Origin: Pseudoneurospora amorphoporcata
Taxonomy: Eukaryota; Ascomycota; Sordariomycetes; Sordariales; Sordariaceae
Direction of reading: 5' to 3'
Assembly (NCBI GenBank): GCA_033297205.1
Contig: MU859069.1
Coordinates: 273,748 to 337,747, forward strand
DNA length: 64,000 bases
Part shown: piece after piece, positions 41,673 through 51,819 of the stretch
Numbering within the stretch: the stretch's first letter is position 1
How the letters are laid out: each line of letters begins with the position of its first letter
Program-made: the position numbers and the translations under genes
Notes under the pieces: generated by a model
The model's input: the letters and a program-made list of their open reading frames with translations, nothing else
What the model was told of the DNA's origin: nothing
Databases searched by the model: none

Positions 41673-41888
41673 ATGTGCACAAACCATATCTGGCACCGGG
41701 TGTGTAGGACATGCGAGAAGATAGTCTTCGTCGAGACTGAAGAGGAACCATGCGAACTAGTCAAAAACGATCCGAGCAAGTTCTGGGGCGATTGCGAAAC
41801 TTCTTTTAACAAGGTGTACACTAAGTACATTATCTTCTGCCATGTGTGCGAAGAACAATATGGTGAGTTAGGTACACTGATTCGATAG
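41673..41888 (+). CDS. small CxxC-type hypothetical protein
   Basis: A 71-residue product beginning MCTNHIWHRVCRTCEKIVF with two CxxC pairs (CRTC and CHVC) spaced about 40 residues apart plus a lone CE and DC, suggesting a small zinc-binding protein. Short fungal proteins of this look are common but uncharacterised. TATAAAA lies at 41564-41570, about 105 bases upstream. A GTGAGT at 41863 with an acceptor ending at 41907 could splice away the last residues, giving a slightly shorter C-terminus; both versions end shortly after CEEQY. It lies between two broken UstYa-like genes, with no direct link to them. Confidence 0.6.
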   Translation: MCTNHIWHRVCRTCEKIVFVETEEEPCELVKNDPSKFWGDCETSFNKVYTKYIIFCHVCEEQYGELGTLIR

Positions 41889-42150
41889 CGAGGGCGGCAT
41901 ATTTCAGTTTGATCAAGCTTGGGCGCTGGAGGTGGATAATGCAATCAATGCTTAAAAGAGGATGTTCTGGAACAGATTTCAGCGATATAGAAAAAATCTT
42001 TGGATGATAAATCGTTGAAATAAGAAGACGGGGTGGTGGATTTGAGAACCTGGAACAGCTCCAGTCTATGCGTCATCACATATGGCGGGATTATGAGGTC
42101 TTAATCAACCTTCTTCGTTGACAAATCCCCGCTGCATTGACTCATTAATC

Positions 42151-43118
42151 TCATTTATAATAACTCTTGAGAAACCCTATATCTCGACAAGTACCTACAA
42201 TAACAGCAACCTACAACACCAATACTTTAACCTCCAAAGAAACAATCGACATAGTTCCTCCCAAGAGACGGATAGTACTTGGTCGGTATTGGCGTCATAT
42301 CTCCCGAACACATGATGTACTGCCTAATCTGCTCGATGCCGTGGTCTTGATGGAGCCGGGCTGTTTCAGGGGAGGAGGAGCGACGGTGATGATGAGAGGT
42401 TTTGGGAGGGTAGAATTGCGGGTTAAGTTCTTTGCGGATGTTGTTCTGTTTTCCCTTTTGTCAATTATAATGGGTGAAGATTGACGTTGGGAAAGACATA
42501 CCAAACAATGAAGCGTATGAAAGACATCAAACCCAGCTACCTTACGTATCCGCCTCGCTGCTTATCCCAATACTGCTCAATTTCGTCTACATCCGGCCAA
42601 GAAGTGATTTCTTCCTCTTTGGCGATAAGGACGTAGCGACCGTAGATGAGGTTGTCCCAGTTCCAGTCAATCTCGGGGTGTAGAGTGGGGTTGCCGACAT
42701 AGAGGACGGGATCCGGGTTGGGGTCTGAGTGGAAGGATGGGCTGCCTGTGAACCGGATCTGGGCAGCTTGAATGTGTTGTTTTGCTGTTACTTTTCGCGT
42801 GTGAAGTTGGCTCTATTATAGTTTCTGTTGGTGGGCTCCCAGTCATTGTTGTGTGAACATACCAAAGTCAACGGCATAACCACCCTCAAATGTCCCCAGT
42901 GATCTGCGTTGACAGTACTGGGTTTCGTGAGTTTGGTCTATGAACATTGCTAGAAGCAACGAGAGAGTGAAGAAGATGAGCGTGAGTGTCCATGGAACAG
43001 CAGGATGGAGAAGCCAGTCGACAAGACTTCGTCGACGACGAGATTGTACTGGCCATGGTGATCCATCCTCGCTGTCGTTGTCAGGCACCGGATCGTATTT
43101 GTCGTACTTGGTGGGCAT
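42151..43118 (-). pseudogene. broken UstYa-type (DUF3328) gene, second copy
   Basis: ATG 43118 (MPTKYDKYDPVPDNDSEDG) leads into a basic patch and a membrane helix (WTLTLIFFTLSLLLAMFI), then an intron starting at 42862. The next exon carries PEIDWDNLIYGRYVLIAKEE and QYWDKQRGGYV, a typical DUF3328 stretch. At 42541-42545 five extra bases break the frame just before AGFDVFHTLHCL, the first HxxHC motif. A further intron leads to HGIEQIRQYIMCSGDMTPIP and LGRNYVD. The second HxxHC motif is itself altered: HQDHG, with Gly codon 42338-42340 in place of the Cys. The C-terminal end after NYVD is unclear and would need a 37-base intron to resemble the family. A damaged motif together with a frame break supports a dead gene. 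Confidence 0.75.
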
Positions 43119-43734
43119 GATGGAAGAATAGCGTCTTGAGTAGCCTAGTTGTGAGAAGAACGAGGCCACTCTGCTGAGGGTATGCTATTGACAGTCAGAT
43201 TCCAAAGGAGTATAGCCTGAGTTCCGCTGTCTTTGACTTGGGAGAAAAAGGTCAATACCCGAAACAGAGAGAACCCAGAACAGAGAGGTGGGCAAGGGGG
43301 ACACTCAGTTTCTGTTGGTTATGGTCAGTGTACATGTCGGGAACGACGGGAAAAGTAAGAGGGAAATGAATCGTTGGATATGTATTTACTTACCAGTCCT
43401 CTTCTGAAGTTGATGTTGGCAGACAGTCCAGTTAAAATACAAAGCTGACAATGAAACATACAAGAAACCACTAAGTAAAAGAGAGATGTGTTCGTAACTC
43501 AATGCTATTCATGCTATATCATGTCCTGTATCCCAGGATTCTGTGTGTCTCTCATGTAGATCTCCGAAAGCGCTCCCTACTACTTTGCAGGTATGTCGTG
43601 CCCCAGCCTGTTGTTTTGTTTTTCCAACCAATCGCCGCCGTTCAATATGTAGTGTACAAGCTAAGTAAAAAAGAAAAACCAATTGTTACATGAGGAAGAA
43701 GTAGATGAAAAGAAAATAGAGAGAAGCCAATGCT
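43119..43734. other. spacer, nothing recognised
   Basis: About 615 bases between the start of the broken UstYa-type gene and the 3' end of the dioxygenase gene, with only short chance open frames. Confidence 0.55.
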
Positions 43735-45032
43735 TTACTCGGCATCGAGAGGAGCCTTGGGAGGGGTGTTGTTCACCTGGATACCACCACGCTTCTTCTC
43801 GTTGCTGTCGGGCATGGGAAGGGCCCAGCCACCCTCGCTCTCGGGGGTAGAAAGCCACAGACGGAGAAGGTGACGGCGGGGAGCAGGAGGGGCAAAGTCT
43901 ATTAGGACGTGTTAGTAATCCAAGTCATTGATTCGAACGGAAAAGACAAGGGAAAAGAAAACTCACCCCTATAAGCAGTACGAGCATGCAACAGATGCGC
44001 GTTGCTCAAGAACTGGATATCGCCAACCTCAAGAACCATATGCAGCGCCAACCTCTGGCAAGTTTCCTCGAGAATCTGCATCGCCCTCAACTGCTCCTCG
44101 CTGAGCGCAGGGATCAAGCCCTTATCCGAGAAACGGGTGAGGGACTTGACGTAGTAAGGATCCCACTTGCAGTAAAGTCTGCCCTTGCCGCCATTCTCAA
44201 TGTACACAATCGGCTGGCGGATCCATTCCTCCTGGCCCTCCGACACCTCGCCCTTGCGGTCAAAGTACCAGATGGGCTTAGTCAGGAGCTCAGCGACATC
44301 CGGGTGCTCCTTCTGGAGGGTGTTCCAGACGTTATGAACGGAAACAATATCGGACTCGCCACCTTCCTGCGCGCGGTGCACGCAAAGAAGGCCGACGATG
44401 TCGCCGTCGTCGGCGTGGAAGAACTGGCGCGCGGCGGTGCGGTAGATACGGACAGTGTGGATCTGGGTCGGGTCATCACCGACGTCCTTGACGTGGCCGA
44501 GAACGTGACCACGGCCATTCTGCGAGATGAAGTAGCCCAGGTAGGTGCCGAGGCCCATGTAGGCGACGGCGTTCTTCTCGGCACCCCAGATGTCGGCGGG
44601 GAAGCGCTTGAAGAGGATGAAGCCCTTGCCGTTGAGCAGGTCGTCGCGGAGGTTCTGGAGGACCTTGCCGAGCTTGGGCAGGGGGAAATTCCCCTGCGAG
44701 ATGCCGGTCAGGGGAGTGCCGGAGGAGATGAAGGCGTCGGCCGCGTCGGAGAGTTCCTGGACCTCTTCATCGGTGAAAGGGTGAACCCAGCGCTCGGGGT
44801 TGTTGACGAAGTCGTCGCGCTTCCAGACAGTGGGGCCCGAGATCTCCTTGGGGAACTCGGAGTAGGGCTTCAGGACGTCATAGAGGGGAGCGTGCTGGCC
44901 CGAGGTGCGGATGCCGTCAGGGAAGATGTCCCGGGGGGCATCTGTGTTGTGGTAGGCGTTCTTGTGCTTGAAGGCGGCAGGGGCAGAAGGCGCGGCGGAC
45001 TGGGCCTCCTCGACGAGAACTCCGGGAGCCAT
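43735..45032 (-). CDS. TauD/TfdA-type Fe(II)/2-oxoglutarate dioxygenase
   Basis: Non-heme iron dioxygenase of the TauD/clavaminate-synthase-like superfamily, which uses 2-oxoglutarate and oxygen to hydroxylate a substrate. Exons 43967..45032 and 43735..43898 (68-nt intron, GTGAGT, TACTAAC, AATAG) give 409 residues. The iron triad is visible: QFFHADDGDIVG near residue 205 holds the HxD pair, and NAHLLHARTAYRDF near 350, across the splice, the distal His. PRRHLLRLWLS near 363-373 supplies the Arg expected to bind 2-oxoglutarate. The fold start KGFILFKRFPADIWG fits. Start ATG 45032. The frame is intact although its neighbours to the left are broken, so it may have a separate role such as sulfonate or amino-acid catabolism. 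A link to the peptide locus rests only on proximity. Confidence 0.88.
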
Positions 45033-46307
45033 TGTGTCTGATGGGGATATTTGTGTGTGTGTGAGGGAGAGAAAAGGTGTGCTTTGAGTGAGTGAATGGC
45101 AAGTTCAAAGACGGGAGGAATGAGATGTCTTTGAAGGTTGATGGATGTGAGTGACCAATGAAGGCTGCAGATGCGATGCACTCAGAGGAAAGATGAGGGG
45201 GTATAATGAAAGATATAATGACACTGATTGACTGATGGTTCAACACATCAAATAAACGTTGGCAACCATCTCGACCACCGCCATCTTTATAACAGTTGTG
45301 GTTGTGTTGCTTTGGTGTTAATTGCGTGATCATTCGCCAGCCACTAGGCTAACCCAACCGAGTGGCCGGTTCTGGTGCAGCGACCCCAAGCCATTGCGAT
45401 ATCCCGAAAATCGATTGCGTGCTTACAATGGTGAAATGACGTGAAGCTTCAACCCCGCAAATCTCCCTCCAAACATTTCGGGACCGTGATTGCCTTGCTC
45501 GCCATGAATCTTTACTGAAAGGAGGAAGGAAACACAGCTTCTAGACTTCAATCAGATGCCATTTCTTTGTTCATCCAATTTATTAACCCCCTGTAAAGGC
45601 CAAAGCGCGTGGTGTAAGTGGTTGAGGGTTAGGGTTGGGTATGTGCCTTGGCGAGCATTGCGCCATCGACCTGATCTCCAACCATCATCGTATCGGCTCC
45701 CTCGTGGATGATGCCTTTCCCGGTTGACCGTTGTTGCCGATTGGACAACGGGATGACAGTCCAGCCGCGAAGAAGTTTTCGAGCTTTGGCTGTTGATGCG
45801 ACCTCGACGTCTGGCTAACCAGCAACGGACGACTTTTTCCACATCTTTGACGGCCCGGATGGCCACTAACGTAGGACGGTGATGCTCTTGCCCATTGTCG
45901 TGTTAGATCTGTGTTTTTTGATGGGGATGAGAGTCAGAAAGGTGGCGCTTTGAACGTCCGCCCTGAGCACGACAGGTTGACAGCCTCCGAAACCGCTTTC
46001 CTGCGGATATCAATGTCAATCAGCACTAGGCAACTTTGGAGGCAGTTGTAGTCAGAGAATCACTTGGAATTATGTGTTCCATCAGATAAGGTCTTGTAAG
46101 CTACGTACCTATGCTATTTACTGTATCAATACCTCTTACATCCCGATGTTTGTCCTCCAATGCATGTAGCTTTTTGTGGCTCTTCCCATCTCGAATTGCT
46201 CAGGCCTTCCAGCAGGTGCTGATTACCATTGCTTCTTCCCAACTAGAACCTGAGTTCTGACAAATATTTCAACAGTGATAATATCGCCGTCCCCTTCAAT
46301 ACGAGGC
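45033..46307. other. 1.27-kb intergenic region
   Basis: Promoter of the dioxygenase gene and spacer to the F-box-like gene. No gene recognised. Confidence 0.55.
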
Positions 46308-48060
46308 CTAGTTATCGGGTTCTTCCCCCTCGCGCTTGCAGCTATTCATGAGCGCGTGCACCTCTTCCATATCTTCGGGTGACAATGAGAGTTCCAAAGC
46401 ACGCCGCTTCAACTTCTCGAGAAGTGCCAGCTCAGCAGTGACGAGCCCAGCTGCTTCACCAGTTGGATATGTGACCGCACCATCATCAGGGTAGTACATT
46501 CCCTCTCCGTATTCGTCACCCAAACATATCGCCATCTCCGGATGGCTGGGTTGCCGGAAGTCAATCCCCATTCCTTTTTCAACAAGCGTCTCCCAGCGGT
46601 CCTCGAAATCGTGGCCACCATACACGATGAATCCATCAGCACCCATGACTCGGTAAGATCCCTTGACATCCTCAGTCGTGACTAGGAAGTTGAAGTGCGC
46701 CTGGTAGGGTATGCGGCCAAAGCGGGAAGGTTCGAGGTTTGGCCACGCGGCTGCTGGTGTGGTATTGTTGATGAACCTAAGCAGGCTTTCGGGGGCAATG
46801 TACTCAAAGACTCTAGGCCAGCGACCTCCGAAAAAATGGTACTGCTGATCTCCCATCCTTCTGACATTCCGCATCATCCCCGTGACCGAGGTCACTTCGA
46901 ACCTGTCGAGATGCAGAGGCAGTCTGGCTAGACGCTTGACCGTGTTGAACTCAAGGCGACAGTCATCTAACTGAATGTCGCGAAGCGTATTGGCGTGACG
47001 CGCAATGAATTTTATAAGGCTCGCCTGGCCGAAGCTGACGCTCTCAGGGCGCAGACTGACGAGCTTCGGCAGGTAAAGTTCACCGCGGTTAGGACCAGCC
47101 GCTTGTCCAACCAGCAGATCGAAGAAGTAATGGTCGCGGGCCTTCTTGGCGCAGGCCCATGAGGCTGGAAATCTCTGGGATGCTGTGACTCGTAGGGTAC
47201 GGAGATTCTGGGCGTTTGCGAGACAAGAAAGCAGTCTGTGTTGCATCTCGAGGTGGCGTTCACGGTGCGCCGGTTCCCCAACGGAGCTGTCGATTCTGCC
47301 AATGTTGAATACAAATCCGCCGAGATTATCAGAAAGGCATGGTACGTGCATCAGTTGAAGGGGAACTTGGGGAGGCTTGAACATGAAGTAGGTACTGCTC
47401 TGCCAGTGCAGCTGGAGCCACCTATTGTTGACCACGTTCTTTTGAGTTAGAGCTGGAAGAAGGTAAAGTTCGGCTCCTTTCAAGAATTTGCCGTTTGCTG
47501 GGGCATTCTCCCCAGAGCTGGGTTGCGGCCGACAGGCGCACGGCCAACGCTGATCTCGGAAATATCTGGACCGGGCCCGCACGAGTTCTCTTCCACATCG
47601 AACCAAGTAGGTGTCGAAGTCGCAGGGAATGGTGATGAAAGTGCGGAGTTTGGGCATCCGCGCAATGGCCTCCAGAAACACAGGCACGAGTCCGTCGTGT
47701 ACCTTCTACGGTTGTTCATTGCTGCTTCCACTTGGAACATCCAAGGGCGAGTATGAGTGCCAAAACAGACCGTTCTTCGCAAAGATCCTTGTTCTCCCAG
47801 GGTGCCACGGAGGTAGGCGGGAAAGGCCACTAGTTCCTGTTCCCTTCCGCGATGGGGCAGTCCAGCTCGAGAAAGGTCAGATCCTGGACGTGCTGACTTA
47901 GCCTAGGACTATAAGCGACGCGCAGAAATTTGGCAAGATCATTGCCAATAGGTGAGACCACCACTTGGCGCCAGAGGTGGTGAGAAACGAGAGCCTCAAA
48001 CACGCGGCAAGTTTGCCGAAGAGACAGGCGATCAGCCTTTCGTCTGACTTTGACCAACGA
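46308..48060 (-). pseudogene. F-box/LRR-like gene with frameshift and nonsense codon
   Basis: The coding signal begins after a pyrimidine-rich acceptor (CTCTTTAG, ending at 48061) with KADRLSLRQTCRVFEALVSH and HHLWRQVVV, which looks like the second half of an F-box. It continues to LTFLELDCPIAEGN. A one-base shift near 47835-47850 leads to a frame reading LSRLPPWHPG, FAKNGLFWHSYSPLD; this is interrupted by TAG 47706-47708, after which KVHDGLVPVFLEAIARMPKL continues in the same frame to a stop at 46308. The long C-terminal part (about 460 residues) has leucine-rich character typical of substrate-binding regions of fungal F-box proteins. No normal intron removes both lesions. The upstream exon with the F-box start was not found. 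Confidence 0.6.
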
Positions 48061-48530
48061 CTAAAGAGAGGAGACTATTATCGAGAAGGAGAATGTGAGA
48101 CATGGTGATTGTGGTCAAAGGAGCTCGTTGTCGAAGAGGAGCGCTTGAGACCTGGTGATGCGCGCCTTGACCGAAGATCAATAGAAGGAGATCGTTGGCT
48201 GAAAGGAATGGCTTGATGAATGGGGATTGTGGTTTGACAGACTGTATTCTGATGTGCGAGTTTACTTGACCCCAGATTAAAAAGAGGAGGGGTTGTTGAG
48301 AAACGGCGCTCCGGTGTTCAAGGTGACTTGATCAAAGATCGAAAAGCGATCGTTGTCGAGAAATATGGCGTCAGATATGGCGATGCGTGACTGAACCAAA
48401 GATCGAAAGGAGGGGATCTTTGTCCAGAGAGAGTTGTGAGAAATGTCGATGGGCGACGTGGCTGAATATCAAACGGAGGAGATCGTGGTTGAGAAGGAAG
48501 GGGTAAGCAATGGGGAAGGGGATCTAACTA
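48052..48530. repeat. degenerate tandem repeat array, unit about 60-70 bp
   Basis: Related blocks begin near 48052, 48113, 48168, 48267, 48328, 48391 and 48462. A loose consensus starts TTGACCAAAGATCGAAAGGA, then GGAGATCGTTGTCGAGAA, then a GAGAYATGGYGATG-like end. Copies are diverged and spacing varies (55-99 bases), so boundaries are approximate. The array sits at the 5' side of the F-box-like pseudogene, where its missing first exon would be expected. Confidence 0.6.
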
Positions 48531-48866
48531 GGCACAGTCGGGTCTGATGTGCAAGTGGATGGAAAGCGCCTCCGAGACTCCGAGTGACTGCGTAATTTCC
48601 GCGTTATATACCTGTTTCTTTACGAGCACTGAAATGGATTCGAGTAAATTGTTGTATTGTGTGCACTTTACCTTCCAGGTCCCCATCCTCGTCATGAGTG
48701 CTCACACGTAACAAAAACCATTCAATTAATTATATTAGATATCAGTTGAGTTATTAAAAGTCGTAGCGAATCCTCCAACTGTGTTTGTAGGTATACAGAG
48801 CCCACTTCCCTGGACGACGCAGCATCGCCGTTCTCGGGGCGCGACACTGACGAGGATGTGATGGGA
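48531..48866. other. spacer
   Basis: About 335 bases between the repeat array and the 3' end of the mannosidase gene. Nothing recognised. Confidence 0.55.
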
Positions 48867-50708
48867 CTATGAAGGAACGAGACGTTTGAATGGATGCGCT
48901 TCTGTGTTGAAGACATATTCATCAAGGCTGATAAGATCCGGCTCGCTAAACATGAGATAGAAGTACTTGAGTGTCTCTCCAAGCCAGAAGCTCTCCATCG
49001 AATGGCTCATGGGCGGTTTGCCCTCCTTGACGGTAACGTCGAGCAGCGCAGAGTTGGCCAGTTCGGTCCTGGTGTTGGAGTCAATGGCCTGGAACATGGC
49101 CCAGGCTGAGTCTGGAAGGTCGCGACGACCCGTGATGCGGTAAAGGAGAAAGACACTCTCGATAGCCTCAGGGCGAAGGATATAGCGTGTGTCTGGAATC
49201 GACACGAAACCTTTAGGTAGCCGTTTGTGATTGATGATCTTGTTTGCGTTATGCAAATCCCCCTCTTTGTTATCGGACAGTCCCCAACCAGCCGCGTCGA
49301 CGACGGCCAATTTCCACTTTTCTTCATCCCATGGACAGTGATCAATCAAGTCACAGGGTAGCACGTGGAAGACTTCGGGCATTATACCCAAGGGCATGGA
49401 TTTGTACGCCCAAACGCACCCGTCCATGAGCTTCTCTCCCTTATGGACATGAGTGTCATTCTGGACGAGTTTACCTCCAAGGGCAAGCATGCCGCCGGTA
49501 AAACAAGCCAGATGCTGACCCTCTGGGCGCAGCCGTGTCACTCTCTTTCCATTTTCTGACCCGACGAGGACCAAGCCCGTCATTAAAACGTCTTTTGGGT
49601 CAGGTACCATAGGACGGAAAAGGTTATAGCGGATGGCTGTATCCATAGATGCCTTGTACATGTCGGCATACATGGGAAGCAAGCCGCCGACAAGGGCATG
49701 GGTCTTTGGGAGGTATTCATAGAGGGAGTCGGCCATTGCACCTAGCGTGTACTGGTTGTGTCTGCCAAAGTCCTGCCGTCTGGCATCGACTACGACAGGC
49801 CACATACCGGGAAGATGTGTCTTTTGCTGTTGTTTCTGGAGAGCCTCCATAATATTTTGCACAGCATCAAACCACTTGGAATCACCCGTCAACATGGAGA
49901 GACGAATGAACTCGAGAGAAAAGGACCCAATCTCGGCAAGGAGGACAGCATCAGGGGCGACCTGACGTTCTCCACGGGCGGCGTCATGGAAATTCCACCT
50001 CGTCTGGGGCATTCTGTTGGGAGTGTCAAAGGCCAGGTACAGAACCTCGCCCACTTCCTTGGCCTTTTCCAGCAACCTCTTGTCTCCGCTAAGGTCGTAT
50101 GCCGCAAGGAAGCCGCCAAGGTACCGGATATTGGTCTCGAAGACGTTGATTTCAGGTAGGGAGGTGGACTCGAAGCTGATGTTGGCAGCGGCAGCAACGG
50201 CCTCGTAGAACTCATGCTTCAAGCCCATGATCCATAGGGTGTCTAGGCTGTCGACCAGTGTTGCTCCCCATCCTCCAAAGGTATCCTTCCGGCCGCCGTT
50301 AACTGGCTCCAGCTCGTCACTCATCCATGCCTTGGTGCGGTACGAGTTCCAGCAGCGACGGAAGGCATTTTTGACGGTAACTTGTCTCTCCAGGCGTACC
50401 TTTCGATCATTGTCGGACTCGGGGCCGAAAATGGTCTGGACTGTGGGGAGCTTCGAGGGGGTCCCTGTTAGAAGCTGTCTCATCTTGGTGACGGGATACT
50501 GGGGAGGTCTCTGCAGCCTATCCCGTATAGAGACGGGGGTTGGCGCAGGTCTTGCTCCATGGTCGATGTTGACAGCAGTGGAGGAACTCGAGGACGATGA
50601 GAATTTGAGCTTGGTGAGTTCGAGGTTGCGGTGCGAGGTAAAGAGGAGGAAGCATGTGACGCAAGCAATCAACAGTGACGCTCCCCACCGCCGAGCAAGT
50701 GGCGGCAT
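48867..50708 (-). CDS. class I alpha-1,2-mannosidase (GH47), type II membrane
   Basis: Trims alpha-1,2-linked mannose from N-glycans in the ER/Golgi. ATG 50708 (MPPLARRWGASLLIACVTCF) gives 613 residues with a short cytosolic tail and one signal-anchor helix at 9-25, followed by a Ser-rich stem. GH47 landmarks are in order: CWNSYRTKAWMSDELEPVNG near 115, GGWGATLVDSLDTLWIMGL near 145, FETNIRYLGGFLAAYDLSGD, HLACFTGGMLALGG near 390, LRPEAIESVFLLYRITG near 510, MESFWLGETLKYFYLMF near 575 and the closing FNTEAHPFKRL with the calcium-binding Thr. No intron is needed. The frame continues upstream of the chosen start, but that part reads as leader. Confidence 0.93.
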   Translation of the reverse strand: MPPLARRWGASLLIACVTCFLLFTSHRNLELTKLKFSSSSSSSTAVNIDHGARPAPTPVSIRDRLQRPPQYPVTKMRQLLTGTPSKLPTVQTIFGPESDNDRKVRLERQVTVKNAFRRCWNSYRTKAWMSDELEPVNGGRKDTFGGWGATLVDSLDTLWIMGLKHEFYEAVAAAANISFESTSLPEINVFETNIRYLGGFLAAYDLSGDKRLLEKAKEVGEVLYLAFDTPNRMPQTRWNFHDAARGERQVAPDAVLLAEIGSFSLEFIRLSMLTGDSKWFDAVQNIMEALQKQQQKTHLPGMWPVVVDARRQDFGRHNQYTLGAMADSLYEYLPKTHALVGGLLPMYADMYKASMDTAIRYNLFRPMVPDPKDVLMTGLVLVGSENGKRVTRLRPEGQHLACFTGGMLALGGKLVQNDTHVHKGEKLMDGCVWAYKSMPLGIMPEVFHVLPCDLIDHCPWDEEKWKLAVVDAAGWGLSDNKEGDLHNANKIINHKRLPKGFVSIPDTRYILRPEAIESVFLLYRITGRRDLPDSAWAMFQAIDSNTRTELANSALLDVTVKEGKPPMSHSMESFWLGETLKYFYLMFSEPDLISLDEYVFNTEAHPFKRLVPS

Positions 50709-51819
50709 TGTGGGAGTGAAAATGGAATTTTGGGACCGATGGCGTGATGAGATTAAGTGCAAGATCCGGAATTTTGGAATGGAGGAGTCCAGGTCAGATT
50801 TCGAACCAAGGTCGACCTGTGCCTCGAATGAGATGCCGGTGTGACGGGAAAGTTGCACCAAGCCGTCACCGTCTGCAGCTCGGCTTTCAGGGGACTTTCC
50901 TGTGTGCAAAGTGACGGTAACATACATAAGTTCTTTGTCTCTTTGGGTAGTAATTTACACTGTCGATACAATAAGTACGTGGCGGGGCAAGCAGCACGTA
51001 TTGTATGACCGTACTTGCAGTATCCAATTCGTATCACAGACGGCAAGCGCTGGGACATTCCCCTGTCCGTAGCAGCTAACAATAACGGCCCGAGATCTTA
51101 GCGTGGTCCATCTTGGGGCACAGCCATTGCCGTAAGTTTCATGTTTTGAGTAATTTACCGGTTACCCCTTCGGAGAGCGGCTTCTTCCATTTGCAAACAA
51201 CAAACACTTTTCCGACCAACGGCTTCAAGAACATCATCACCTACCGAATATAATCTCAACTAAGTCTACCAAACCCGACACGATCGCCAAAATGCACATT
51301 GCCCCTGAAACACGTCATCTCGACCATCCTTGCGCGGAACCTACGCCGTAAACGGGTTCAGCCCTGGTGCTCGGCAAAAAAGACTCCTACGTAATGCCAA
51401 CTACAGTCACGATGTGTCTCGAATGCGCATATAAGAGCTGACCATGCCCCTGAACCCGACTGTTCCACCCGAGGGTGGCCCTCTTCTCCGCTCTTCTCGG
51501 AGACTCCAACACTTCGACGACAGATAACACCTGGTAATAGCGAAACTTACATCCGAGGCAACCAGTATAAGAGAAACAGCGTTTCTCGACATGTCGAATC
51601 CTTGGACATCTCTGCGATGCGACATCATCTCTGCTCAAGGGCGCTGGCACGGCTGCCCATGTAGCAACATACGTTGGCCGCTCCGTGAAGAGGCAGCTGG
51701 TGGCATCCTCGCGGGGCGTCTGTTTGGTGTGCAACAATCTGCAATCATATCACCACGAGAACACTCGACGAGTCACCCTGTCTACTGCCTCGAACTCCGG
51801 GCCCCAAACGACCATTACA
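50709..51819. other. divergent spacer between mannosidase and HET gene
   Basis: About 1.1 kb. The frame of the HET gene is open upstream of its first ATG to before 51685 and contains CLVCNNLQ-like sequence, so an unrecognised 5' exon of that gene may lie here. Confidence 0.5.

Noticed and set aside
42541..42549. GTAAGGTAG at the insertion as a tiny intron
   Set aside because: Nine bases cannot be spliced; treated as an insertion.
43986..45041. Plus-strand open frame of 351 codons opposite the dioxygenase gene
   Set aside because: It lies wholly antisense to a well-supported TauD-type gene, has no domain and arises from third-position GC bias of that gene.
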